The notes: a model not told the origin generated them from the letters alone. Numbered from the stretch's first letter, positions 1 to 5,119 are shown. The stretch: DNA of 5,119 nt from Bacteroidota bacterium (GCA_023433755.1 JAEYUA010000169.1:1-5119), one strand, 5' to 3'. A program made the numbers and translations.

Positions 1-1
1 G

Positions 2-184
2 CTGATGGATATTCACAAAGTAAGCGAGGTTAATACAGTAGACCTGAATGTACTTCCCGGCCCGGCCACAGGAAAAACATTTAGTGGTGATCCCATGGCC
101 TCGGGAACCAATATCACTGATGTGAAGAAAGGATATGATAGTAATAAGGCGGGAACGGATTCAACCAATCCCAACACACCCTGA
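2..184 (+). CDS. C-terminal end of upstream ORF, probably NuoG (complex I subunit G), 5' truncated by window edge
   Basis: An open frame enters from the left edge and runs 60 codons to a TGA at 182-184. What is visible has no cysteine and no membrane segment. The first half reads like a folded domain end (LMDIHKVSEVNTVDLNVLPG). The last 20 or so residues are a hydrophilic tail rich in Ser, Thr, Asn, Asp, Lys and Gly that ends in NPNTP. It lies 92 bp upstream of nuoH on the same strand, and in nuo operons the gene before nuoH is normally nuoG, the iron-sulfur subunit of the peripheral arm. The NuoG identity therefore rests on gene order alone. The visible part shows no diagnostic NuoG motif, so another soluble protein cannot be excluded, and no gene symbol is given. 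That it is a real coding end is fairly likely, because the frame is open across the whole segment and its codon use matches the genes downstream. Confidence 0.6.
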   Translation: MMDIHKVSEVNTVDLNVLPGPATGKTFSGDPMASGTNITDVKKGYDSNKAGTDSTNPNTP

Positions 185-230
185 TTAAAATTGAATAGAA
201 CAAAACAATCATAAATAGAGTTGCCTGCAA

Positions 231-236
231 GGAGGG
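231..236 (+). promoter_or_regulatory. Shine-Dalgarno-like GGAGGG displaced about 40 nt from the nuoH start
   Basis: AAGGAGGG at 229-236 is close to a perfect anti-16S complement, but it lies 40 nt upstream of the nuoH ATG, too far for normal use. In the nuoH frame there is no ATG, GTG or TTG between the TAG at 217-219 and the ATG at 277, so no earlier start could use it. Without the heptad array at 249-276 the spacing would be 12 nt. It may be a relic ribosome binding site or a chance match. Confidence 0.35.
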
Positions 237-248
237 TTCATTCCCGAA

Positions 249-276
249 GCTCGCAGCTCAAAGCTCAAAGCGCCTT
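249..276 (+). repeat. Heptanucleotide tandem repeat array before nuoH (3 units plus a degenerate fourth)
   Basis: Units start at 249 (GCTCGCA), 256 (GCTCAAA) and 263 (GCTCAAA). A degenerate 7-mer at 270-276 (GCGCCTT) keeps the phase exactly up to the nuoH ATG at 277. The same unit family occurs before nuoK, nuoL and nuoM. The array separates a strong GGAGGG at 231-236 from the start codon. Confidence 0.7.
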
Positions 277-1332
277 ATGGATTTAGCAAATATCGACTGG
301 TGGATCATAGTAGAAAAGCTCATCCTGATCTCGGTTATCATCGGGTTATCCATGGTTGTAGCCATGTACAGCACCTATGCGGAAAGAAAGATCGCTGCGT
401 ACCTGCAGGACCGTGTGGGTCCTGACCGGGCCGGTCCTTTCGGTATCCTGCAACCCATGGCTGATGGACTGAAACTGTTCATGAAGGAAGAGATCATTCC
501 CATGCTTTCTTCCAAATTCCTTTTTATACTGGGTCCTATGCTGGCCATGATCACGGCCCTTCTCACAAGTGCGGTGATTCCCTGGGGCAGCACTATTGAT
601 ATCGCCGGCCGCCAGGTTCCCCTGCAGATCGCCGATATCAATATTGGGATCCTGTATGTGTTTGGAGTAGTGAGCATGGGTGTGTATGGCATCATGATCG
701 GTGGCTGGGCTTCCAACAATAAATTTTCCCTGCTGGCTTCCATCAGGGGAGCCGCCCAGATGATTTCTTATGAACTCGCAATGGGGCTTTCGCTCATCGC
801 CGTGCTGATGGTGTCAGGTTCTTTAAGGTTAAGTGTGATCGTAGCGCAGCAGTCCGAAGGATTGTTCAACTGGAATATTCTTTACCAGCCGCTTGGTTTT
901 TTAATCTTTTTCATTTGCGCCCTGGCAGAATGTAACCGTACGCCATTCGATCTTCCCGAAGCGGAGAATGAGCTCAACTTTGGTTACCACCAGGAGTATT
1001 CATCCATGAAACTGGGTTTTTATCTATTTGCCGAATACATCAATATGTTCATCAGCAGCGTGGTAATGGCCACCCTGTTTTTTGGAGGATATGATATTCC
1101 CTTCTTCAACGAAGCGGAGGTATGGGGTAATCACTGGTGGGTTGGACTCATCGGTTTCTTTGTGCTGATGTTCAAGGCAGTGATCTTTATTTTCATTTTC
1201 ATGTGGATCCGCTGGACCATCCCGCGTTTCCGTTTCGACCAGTTGATGAACCTGGGATGGAAAGGACTGTTGCCCCTGGCACTCATCAATATGCTGATCA
1301 CAGCACTGGTGATACTGATATTGAATAATTAA
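277..1332 (+). CDS. nuoH: NADH-quinone oxidoreductase subunit H (NuoH, ND1 homologue)
   Basis: NuoH is the membrane subunit that joins the peripheral and membrane arms of complex I and forms much of the quinone entry channel and the start of the proton path. The 351-residue protein is full length for the family. Diagnostic blocks are visible in order: YAERK at 34-38; RVGPDRAGPFGILQP at 46-60, followed by ADGLKLFMKE; GWASNNKFSLLASIRGAAQ at 143-161, followed by SYE at 164-166; the acidic quinone-site loop with AECNRTPFDLPEAE at 217-230 and GYHQEYSSMK at 236-245; and RWTIPRFRFDQLMNLGWK at 312-329. Several hydrophobic membrane segments separate these blocks, starting around residues 10-31. The ATG at 277 is the only plausible start, since the upstream in-frame stretch back to a stop at 217 has no start codon. 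It follows the probable nuoG end by 92 bp and precedes nuoI by 74 bp. Nothing looks truncated or mutated. Confidence 0.97.
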   Translation: MDLANIDWWIIVEKLILISVIIGLSMVVAMYSTYAERKIAAYLQDRVGPDRAGPFGILQPMADGLKLFMKEEIIPMLSSKFLFILGPMLAMITALLTSAVIPWGSTIDIAGRQVPLQIADINIGILYVFGVVSMGVYGIMIGGWASNNKFSLLASIRGAAQMISYELAMGLSLIAVLMVSGSLRLSVIVAQQSEGLFNWNILYQPLGFLIFFICALAECNRTPFDLPEAENELNFGYHQEYSSMKLGFYLFAEYINMFISSVVMATLFFGGYDIPFFNEAEVWGNHWWVGLIGFFVLMFKAVIFIFIFMWIRWTIPRFRFDQLMNLGWKGLLPLALINMLITALVILILNN

Positions 1333-1343
1333 ACAGAATAACC

Positions 1344-1368
1344 CCGGTCCTTAAAAAGGGACTGGTTT
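1344..1368 (+). terminator. Hairpin with short T stretch after nuoH (possible attenuator or weak terminator)
   Basis: CCGGTCC at 1344-1350 pairs with GGACTGG at 1359-1365: seven pairs, one of them G-U. The stem can extend inward by a T-G and a T-A pair to leave an AAAA loop. Only three T's follow (1366-1368) before A's, so as an intrinsic terminator it is weak. It lies 11 bp after the nuoH stop and just before a promoter-like site for nuoI. Partial termination or an RNA-stabilising 3' end are both possible. Confidence 0.35.
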
Positions 1369-1376
1369 AAAACGGC

Positions 1377-1384
1377 TAATTTTG
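1377..1384 (+). promoter_or_regulatory. Bacteroidota-type -7 promoter element (TAATTTTG) upstream of nuoI
   Basis: TAATTTTG exactly matches TAnnTTTG, the -7 consensus of the primary sigma factor in Bacteroidota, and is followed by C. It would start a transcript around 1388-1391, giving a leader of about 16-19 nt to the nuoI ATG at 1407. I see no TTG at the expected -33 distance (near 1353-1358 the sequence is A-rich), so only half of the promoter is supported. It sits between CGGC (1373-1376) and GCCG (1386-1389), a small inverted repeat. Confidence 0.45.
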
Positions 1385-1406
1385 CGCCGATTATTGGAGA
1401 ATTAAA

Positions 1407-1955
1407 ATGCAAGCATTAACCAATAGGAAAAAAGCAGTTGAGCGGAAGCCCATGACACTCCTGGAAAAAATGTACCTGCCGGCGGTGTTCAAAGGAATGG
1501 GCATTACGCTGAGCCATTTTTTCAAGAAGAATCCAACCATCAAATACCCGGAGCAGCAGCGTTCTTTCTCCGCGGTTTTTCGTGGGTTGCATATCCTTAA
1601 CAGGGATGAAGAAGGAAGGGAGCGTTGTACGGCATGCGGACTTTGCGCGGTTGCCTGCCCGGCTGAAGCCATCACCATGGAAGCCGCCGAAAGGCAGACA
1701 GGTGAGGAGCATCTTTACCGTGAAGAGAAGTACGCAGCCAAGTACGAGATCAATATGCTGCGTTGTATTTTCTGCGGGCTTTGTGAAGAGGCCTGTCCGA
1801 AAGACGCGATCTATCTAACCCAGACATTTGCCCCATCCAACTATGCACGCCAGGGTTTCATTTATGGAAAAGAGGACCTGCTGATACCAGACCCTGTAAA
1901 AGAGCCGGAAGCTTATGCCAAAGCAAAAGGATCGGTAGGTAAGGAAATTAAATAA
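1407..1955 (+). CDS. nuoI: NADH-quinone oxidoreductase subunit I (NuoI, 2x[4Fe-4S] ferredoxin-like subunit)
   Basis: NuoI is the peripheral-arm subunit that carries the two [4Fe-4S] clusters (N6a and N6b) handing electrons to the last cluster before quinone. The 182-residue protein has two classical CxxCxxCxxxCP motifs: Cys74, 77, 80, 84 (CTACGLCAVACP) and Cys120, 123, 126, 130 (CIFCGLCEEACP). All eight ligands are present. The N-terminal part (about 20-62), with KGMGITLSHFFKKNPTIKYPE and RSFSAVFRG, is the amphipathic stretch that docks NuoI on the membrane arm. The segment after the second motif, DAIYLTQTF at 133-141, is typical of the family, and the C-terminal tail is charged. The ATG at 1407 has GGAGA at 1396-1400, six bases upstream, the best-placed Shine-Dalgarno in the window. 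The next in-frame ATG (codon 16, at 1452) would drop part of the N-terminal extension. The stop is 11 bp before nuoJ. The gap before nuoI has a hairpin and a promoter-like element. Confidence 0.97.
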   Translation: MQALTNRKKAVERKPMTLLEKMYLPAVFKGMGITLSHFFKKNPTIKYPEQQRSFSAVFRGLHILNRDEEGRERCTACGLCAVACPAEAITMEAAERQTGEEHLYREEKYAAKYEINMLRCIFCGLCEEACPKDAIYLTQTFAPSNYARQGFIYGKEDLLIPDPVKEPEAYAKAKGSVGKEIK

Positions 1956-1966
1956 CCAACTGCGGA

Positions 1967-2461
1967 ATGAACATTACTGAAATATTATTCTGGATACTTT
2001 CTGTTGTGGCGCTGGTGAGTGCCCTGCTGGTAATCACCAGTAAGAACCCGGTATACAGCGTACTCTCACTGATCGTTACTTTTTTCTGTATCTCCGGACA
2101 TTATATTTTATTGAACGCCCAGTTTTTGGCGATTGTAAACATTATTGTTTACGCGGGAGCCATCATGGTACTTTTCCTGTTTGTGATCATGCTCATGAAC
2201 CTCAACAAGGATACGGAACCACAAAAAAATAAATGGTTGAAACTGGCAGGCGCTGTGGCAGGTGGAACATTGTTACTGGTGATGGTTGCCGCACTCAGGT
2301 CAACCGAAGAAAAAATGACTCAAATGGGTTCTGGTGATATCGGGCTCATTCAGAATCTTGGAAAAGTTTTATTTACAGATTACGTAGTGCCATTTGAAAT
2401 CGCGAGTATATTATTTCTCAGCGCCATGGTGGGTGCCGTAGTCATTGGAAAAAAAGAATAA
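1967..2461 (+). CDS. nuoJ: NADH-quinone oxidoreductase subunit J (NuoJ, ND6 homologue)
   Basis: NuoJ is a small membrane subunit between NuoH and the antiporter-like subunits. Its third helix contributes to the central hydrophilic axis and coupling. The 164-residue protein shows hydrophobic segments at about 4-23, 29-49, 55-78, 91-110 and 144-161, which fits the five helices of the family. The most diagnostic block is NIIVYAGAIMVLFLFVIML at 58-76, the conserved helix 3 that carries a pi-bulge in solved structures. PFEIASILFLSAMVGAVVIG at 142-161 matches the family's last helix. It starts 11 bp after the nuoI stop with only a weak purine stretch upstream, so translation may be coupled to nuoI. 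A7 runs occur at 2223-2229 and at 2449-2455, the latter just before the stop. It is a little shorter than E. coli NuoJ (184 residues), with a short loop after helix 3. Confidence 0.96.
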   Translation: MNITEILFWILSVVALVSALLVITSKNPVYSVLSLIVTFFCISGHYILLNAQFLAIVNIIVYAGAIMVLFLFVIMLMNLNKDTEPQKNKWLKLAGAVAGGTLLLVMVAALRSTEEKMTQMGSGDIGLIQNLGKVLFTDYVVPFEIASILFLSAMVGAVVIGKKE

Positions 2462-2489
2462 ACAAGCTAAGCCGGATCTGCAGGTTACC

Positions 2490-2524
2490 GCTCGCAGCTC
2501 GCAGCTAATAGCTAAAAGCTTGAA
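2490..2524 (+). repeat. Heptanucleotide tandem repeat array before nuoK (5 units)
   Basis: This is the longest and cleanest array. Units start at 2490 (GCTCGCA), 2497 (GCTCGCA), 2504 (GCTAATA), 2511 (GCTAAAA) and 2518 (GCTTGAA). GCT is fixed at unit positions 1-3 and A at position 7, with variation confined to positions 4-6. Two bases separate the last unit from the nuoK ATG at 2527. The array fills most of the 65-bp nuoJ-nuoK gap, and the rest of the gap (2462-2489) shows nothing recognisable. Confidence 0.8.
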
Positions 2525-2526
2525 CT

Positions 2527-2856
2527 ATGCCTATAAACTATTACATATTCCTTTCGATCGCCCTGTTTGTGATAGGGATCATCGGGGTGTTGACACGCCG
2601 TAATGCCATTATCATTTTCATGTGCATCGAAATGATGCTGAATGCGGTGAATCTTTTGCTGGTGGCCTTTTCAAAGATGCATCACATGGCCAACGCGGCA
2701 GCCAACCCAACTGCAGGCAGCGACGGGCAGTTGTTTGTATTTTTTATCATGGTGGTTGCAGCAGCGGAGGTAAGTGTTGGCCTGGCCATCATCGTGATGC
2801 TGTACAGGAACACCCATTCGGTAGACATAAACTTTTTGAACAGGTTAAAACACTAG
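2527..2856 (+). CDS. nuoK: NADH-quinone oxidoreductase subunit K (NuoK, ND4L homologue)
   Basis: NuoK is a three-helix subunit with two buried glutamates in its proton path. The 109-residue protein has helices at about 4-22, 27-48 and 68-92. Glu35 (CIEMMLNAVNLLLVAF, 33-48) and Glu81 (FFIMVVAAAEVSVGLAI, 72-88) are the family's essential acids, equivalent to E. coli Glu36 and Glu72. Arg24-Arg25 match the cytoplasmic loop-1 arginine pair. The loop between helices 2 and 3 (about 49-67, with MHHM at 51-54 and then an Ala/Asn/Gly-rich stretch) is about ten residues longer than in E. coli, and the two glutamates are 46 apart rather than 36. That loop should face the periplasm. The ATG at 2527 lies two bases after a heptad repeat array, with no Shine-Dalgarno. 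The TAG stop is itself part of a degenerate repeat unit of the next array. Confidence 0.96.
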   Translation: MPINYYIFLSIALFVIGIIGVLTRRNAIIIFMCIEMMLNAVNLLLVAFSKMHHMANAAANPTAGSDGQLFVFFIMVVAAAEVSVGLAIIVMLYRNTHSVDINFLNRLKH

Positions 2857-2886
2857 CAGCTCGCAGCTAGTAGCTAGCAGCTCAAA
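2852..2886 (+). repeat. Heptanucleotide tandem repeat array across the nuoK stop and before nuoL (4 units plus a degenerate first)
   Basis: Units start at 2859 (GCTCGCA), 2866 (GCTAGTA), 2873 (GCTAGCA) and 2880 (GCTCAAA), preceded in phase by ACTAGCA at 2852. The nuoK TAG (2854-2856) falls inside that first degenerate unit. ACTAGC at 2852-2857 can pair with GCTAGT at 2866-2871 to give a 6-bp stem with an 8-nt loop that includes the stop codon. Nine A-rich bases then lead to the nuoL ATG at 2896. Confidence 0.78.
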
Positions 2887-2895
2887 GAAAAATAG

Positions 2896-4812
2896 ATGAA
2901 GAACATTATATTACTCATCCCGGTCCTTCCCTTTCTAGGCTTTCTGATCAACGGATTGCTGAGAAACCGCTTGTCGAAATCCATGATCGGTATCATTGGT
3001 TGCGGAACACTCCTGGCATCCCTTATTCTCAGCATCGTGGTGTTTATGCGCGTGGATGAGATTTCAGGTCAGCAGATCTCTGAATCTGCAAGGATCCTGG
3101 CCAACCCGGTTTATCATTATTTTGATTTCATCAATATAGGAACACTCAACATTCCCTTCGCCTTCCAGGTTGACCAGCTCACATCGGTCTTCCTGCTCAT
3201 CATCACCGGTGTTGGCTTCCTGATCCATGTTTATTCAACCGCTTACATGCATGGAGAGAAAACGGAACATTTCGGAAGGTATTTTTCTTACCTCAATCTC
3301 TTCGTTTTTTCCATGCTCCTGCTGGTGATGGGATCCAATTTCGTGATCATGTTCATCGGCTGGGAAGGAGTGGGGCTTTGCTCTTACCTGCTGATTGGTT
3401 ACTGGTTCAAAAAAACGGAGTATACAAAGGCGGCCAAAAAAGCTTTTGTGATGAACCGCATCGGCGACCTTGGATTCCTGCTTGCCATTTTCTGGCTTAT
3501 CCAGACAACCGGTACCACCAATTTCATTGAAATCTTCAGCGGCCTTGGCAGACTTTCCACGACTGATATTACCGGCATCACTCTTTTATTATTTGTGGGC
3601 GCCACAGGCAAGAGCGCACAGATTCCTTTGTACACCTGGCTGCCTGATGAAATGGCTGGTCCCACACCGGTATCAGCCCTGATCCATGCGGCTACCATGG
3701 TAACCGCGGGTATTTATATGATTGCCAGGAGCAGTGATCTTTTTGCTCTTGCTAACCTCACCAATGATATCATAGCCATCATTGGTGCCGCAACAGCATT
3801 GTTTGCTGCCACCATTGCACTGAAACAAAATGATATCAAGAAAGTACTGGCCTATTCAACCGTATCACAACTCGGTTATATGTTCCTGGCTCTTGGCAGC
3901 GGCGCTTATGTGGCGGCTGTTTTCCATGTAATGACGCATGCGTTTTTCAAAGCCTTGTTATTCCTGGGTTCGGGATCAGTGATTCATGCTATGAGCAATG
4001 AACAGGATATCAGATTCATGGGAGGACTGAAAGGAAAACTCAAGACAACCTATTTCACTTTCCTGGTAGGATGTATCGCCATTGCCGGTATTTTCCCGCT
4101 CTCTGGCTTCTTTTCAAAAGACGCGATCCTGCTGGCAGCATTCCAGAAAAATATCGTGTTGTATATCGTAGGTGTGATCACCGCGGGACTCACCGCCTTT
4201 TATATGTTCAGGCTTCTTTTCATTACTTTCTTTGGAAAGTTCAGGGGAACAGCGGAGCAGGGGGCACACCTGCATGAAAGTCCTGCTGCCATGACCATTC
4301 CGCTGATAGTACTGGCGATCCTTTCGGTTGTGGGTGGTTTCATTGGCGTGCCGGCGATCTTCGCGCAGGGCTGGGACAGGCTGGGAGATTTTCTCGGCAA
4401 GGCAGGTATCAGCAATGTAGAACATGGCCATGTTTCCCATGCAACAGAATATTTGCTGATGGGTCTCACTACTGCTGTTGCTATTATCGCTATCATCATA
4501 GCCTGGGTTAAATACAGGAATTACCGCGAAGAGCAAACAAATGCATTTGGTAAGGTGCTTGAGAATAAATGGTATGTTGATGAATTGTATGACAGCATTA
4601 TCGTAAAGCCCGTGAACAGGCTGGGTGTTTTCGCCGGTAAAATGATAGAAGGGCGCGGTATTGACTTTATTGTGAATGGTGTGGGCCGGCTGGTGAATTA
4701 CGGAGGCAGGCAGATGCGCTGGTTGCAGAGTGGCCAGGTAGGTAGTTATGTTTTGCTGATGGTCATCAGCATGGTAGTGTTTTTCCTTTTGCAGTTTTTT
4801 TTAAGAAAATAG
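2896..4812 (+). CDS. nuoL: NADH-quinone oxidoreductase subunit L (NuoL, ND5 homologue)
   Basis: NuoL is the distal antiporter-like proton-pumping subunit of complex I. At 638 residues it is full length, with the usual arrangement of about 14 core helices, a lateral helix and a final C-terminal anchor helix. Functional residues are intact: Glu157 in IGWEGVGLCSYLLIG (154-168), Asp191 in NRIGDLGF (187-194), Lys239 in GATGKSAQIPLYTWLPDEM (235-253), His264 in PVSALIHAATMVTAGIY (258-274), His344, His348 and Lys352 in HVMTHAFFKALLFL, and Lys408-Asp409 in LSGFFSKDAIL (402-412). NKWYVDELYD (557-566) begins the region leading into the lateral helix, and 617-636 is the terminal anchor. Loops at 458-461 and 510-515 contain several histidines. 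The ATG at 2896 has an A-rich leader and no Shine-Dalgarno, and an earlier start would run into nuoK. A T8 run lies at 4795-4802, just before the stop. Confidence 0.98.
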   Translation: MKNIILLIPVLPFLGFLINGLLRNRLSKSMIGIIGCGTLLASLILSIVVFMRVDEISGQQISESARILANPVYHYFDFINIGTLNIPFAFQVDQLTSVFLLIITGVGFLIHVYSTAYMHGEKTEHFGRYFSYLNLFVFSMLLLVMGSNFVIMFIGWEGVGLCSYLLIGYWFKKTEYTKAAKKAFVMNRIGDLGFLLAIFWLIQTTGTTNFIEIFSGLGRLSTTDITGITLLLFVGATGKSAQIPLYTWLPDEMAGPTPVSALIHAATMVTAGIYMIARSSDLFALANLTNDIIAIIGAATALFAATIALKQNDIKKVLAYSTVSQLGYMFLALGSGAYVAAVFHVMTHAFFKALLFLGSGSVIHAMSNEQDIRFMGGLKGKLKTTYFTFLVGCIAIAGIFPLSGFFSKDAILLAAFQKNIVLYIVGVITAGLTAFYMFRLLFITFFGKFRGTAEQGAHLHESPAAMTIPLIVLAILSVVGGFIGVPAIFAQGWDRLGDFLGKAGISNVEHGHVSHATEYLLMGLTTAVAIIAIIIAWVKYRNYREEQTNAFGKVLENKWYVDELYDSIIVKPVNRLGVFAGKMIEGRGIDFIVNGVGRLVNYGGRQMRWLQSGQVGSYVLLMVISMVVFFLLQFFLRK

Positions 4813-4817
4813 TTATT

Positions 4818-4831
4818 GGCAGTACGCTGCC
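4818..4831 (+). other. Small GC-rich hairpin in the nuoL-nuoM gap
   Basis: GGCAG at 4818-4822 pairs with CTGCC at 4827-4831 around a TACG loop: five Watson-Crick pairs, extendable by two T-G wobbles outward. It starts 6 bp after the nuoL stop. No T tract follows, so it is not a convincing terminator. Its 3' arm overlaps the first heptad unit before nuoM. It could mark an RNA processing or stability site, or be incidental. Confidence 0.35.
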
Positions 4832-4846
4832 GGCTTAGAGCTTATA
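4826..4846 (+). repeat. Degenerate heptanucleotide repeat array before nuoM (3 units)
   Basis: Units start at 4826 (GCTGCCG), 4833 (GCTTAGA) and 4840 (GCTTATA). Two T's follow before the nuoM ATG at 4849, the same 2-bp spacing seen before nuoK. This is the weakest member of the family, because the first unit lacks the final A and none is GCTCGCA. Its support comes from the phase and the position directly before a start codon. Confidence 0.5.
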
Positions 4847-4848
4847 TT

Positions 4849-5119
4849 ATGATCGTTTTACTAATTTTTTTGATCCCGTTGATCTGTGGTTTCCTGGCCT
4901 TCTTCATGAAGAACGACAGGACAGTACGCAACTGGGCGCTCATTTCTTCCCTGCTAACTCTTGTGATTACACTGGCAGGTGCCTGGTGGATCAAAACACC
5001 AGGGCAGTTAAGCTTTCATGCCGACTGGATGGGAAGCCTTGGAAGTTCCTTTTCCCTGGAGCTTGATGGCATGTCGCAGATGCTTTGCCTGCTCACCGCG
5101 GTTGCCTATCCCCTTATTC
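4849..5119 (+). CDS. nuoM: NADH-quinone oxidoreductase subunit M (NuoM, ND4 homologue), N-terminal part, cut by window edge
   Basis: The first 90 codons of an open frame run off the right edge. The product starts MIVLLIFLIPLICGFLAFF, a first membrane helix, followed by a basic turn (KNDRTVRN, 21-28) and a second helix at about 29-47. A hydrophilic segment then leads to SLELDGMSQMLCLLTAVAYPLI (69-90). The F-x-L-x-LDGMS pattern after a Trp-Met-Gly-Ser-Leu-Gly stretch is typical of the N-terminal part of NuoM, just before its third helix. NuoM is the middle antiporter-like proton-pumping subunit. Its key glutamate (Glu144 in E. coli) would lie beyond the window, so function cannot be checked here. 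It follows nuoL by 36 bp on the same strand, as in canonical nuo operons. The ATG at 4849 is chosen because the hydrophobic N-terminus begins there. There is no Shine-Dalgarno, only heptad repeats and AT-rich bases. Confidence 0.94.
   Translation, partial: MIVLLIFLIPLICGFLAFFMKNDRTVRNWALISSLLTLVITLAGAWWIKTPGQLSFHADWMGSLGSSFSLELDGMSQMLCLLTAVAYPLI

Noticed and set aside
191..223. Possible promoter before nuoH (TTG at 191-193 and TAGAGTTG at 216-223)
   Set aside because: The -7 candidate has one mismatch to TAnnTTTG and the spacing is 22 bp, slightly too long. Similar matches are expected by chance in AT-rich gaps.
375..743. Long antisense open frame opposite nuoH
   Set aside because: It lies wholly inside nuoH, its product has no recognisable domain, and the nuoH frame is strongly conserved. 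It is a by-product of codon use.
1391..1712. Two antisense open frames opposite nuoI
   Set aside because: Both overlap the iron-sulfur motif region of nuoI and translate to unlikely composition. They are shadows of a well-supported gene.
4267..4443. Histidine-containing loops of NuoL as a special metal site
   Set aside because: The histidines are scattered in loops that vary in the family, with no recognised metal motif.
4114..4536. Antisense open frames opposite the 3' half of nuoL
   Set aside because: There is no leader or family motif, and they overlap the conserved nuoL frame in full.
4818..4831. Rho-independent terminator between nuoL and nuoM
   Set aside because: The hairpin has only five strong pairs and no T tract follows, and termination here would split the proton-pumping subunits.
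249..4846. CRISPR-like or mobile-element interpretation of the repeats
   Set aside because: The units are 7 bp with no unique spacers, no terminal inverted repeats and no target duplication, so they fit short tandem repeats only.
277..5119. A previously undescribed gene system within the window
   Set aside because: Every gene here is a recognisable complex I subunit in canonical order. Only the intergenic repeats are unexplained.

Overview
The window holds the membrane-arm half of a respiratory complex I (NADH:quinone oxidoreductase, nuo) operon. All genes are on the + strand, in the canonical order nuoH-nuoI-nuoJ-nuoK-nuoL-nuoM. The 3' end of an upstream ORF (probably nuoG, by position only) enters at the left edge, and nuoM is cut off by the right edge. 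No stretch over 300 bases lacks a gene, and there is no sign of a mobile element, CRISPR array, tRNA or rRNA.

The proteins resemble Bacteroidota complex I subunits. Most starts lack a clear Shine-Dalgarno sequence and have A-rich leaders, and one gap carries an exact match to the Bacteroidota -7 promoter consensus TAnnTTTG. A member of the Chitinophagaceae or a near relative is my best guess, but this is inference and I could not search for relatives.

Layout: 1-184, C-terminal 60 codons of the upstream ORF; 185-276, leader with a displaced GGAGGG and a heptanucleotide repeat array; 277-1332, nuoH; 1333-1406, hairpin plus promoter-like site; 1407-1955, nuoI; 11-bp gap; 1967-2461, nuoJ; 2462-2526, heptad array; 2527-2856, nuoK; 2857-2895, heptad array overlapping the nuoK stop; 2896-4812, nuoL; 4813-4848, small hairpin plus degenerate heptads; 4849 to the end, nuoM (first 90 codons).

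Together, NuoI passes electrons through two [4Fe-4S] clusters towards the quinone site, which is built partly by NuoH. NuoH, J, K, L and M form the proton-translocating membrane arm. The key charged residues of NuoK and NuoL are present, so this looks like a working enzyme.

The genes themselves are ordinary. The most unusual feature is a family of 7-bp tandem repeats (unit GCTnnnA) placed directly before the start codons of nuoH, nuoK, nuoL and nuoM, and absent before nuoI and nuoJ.
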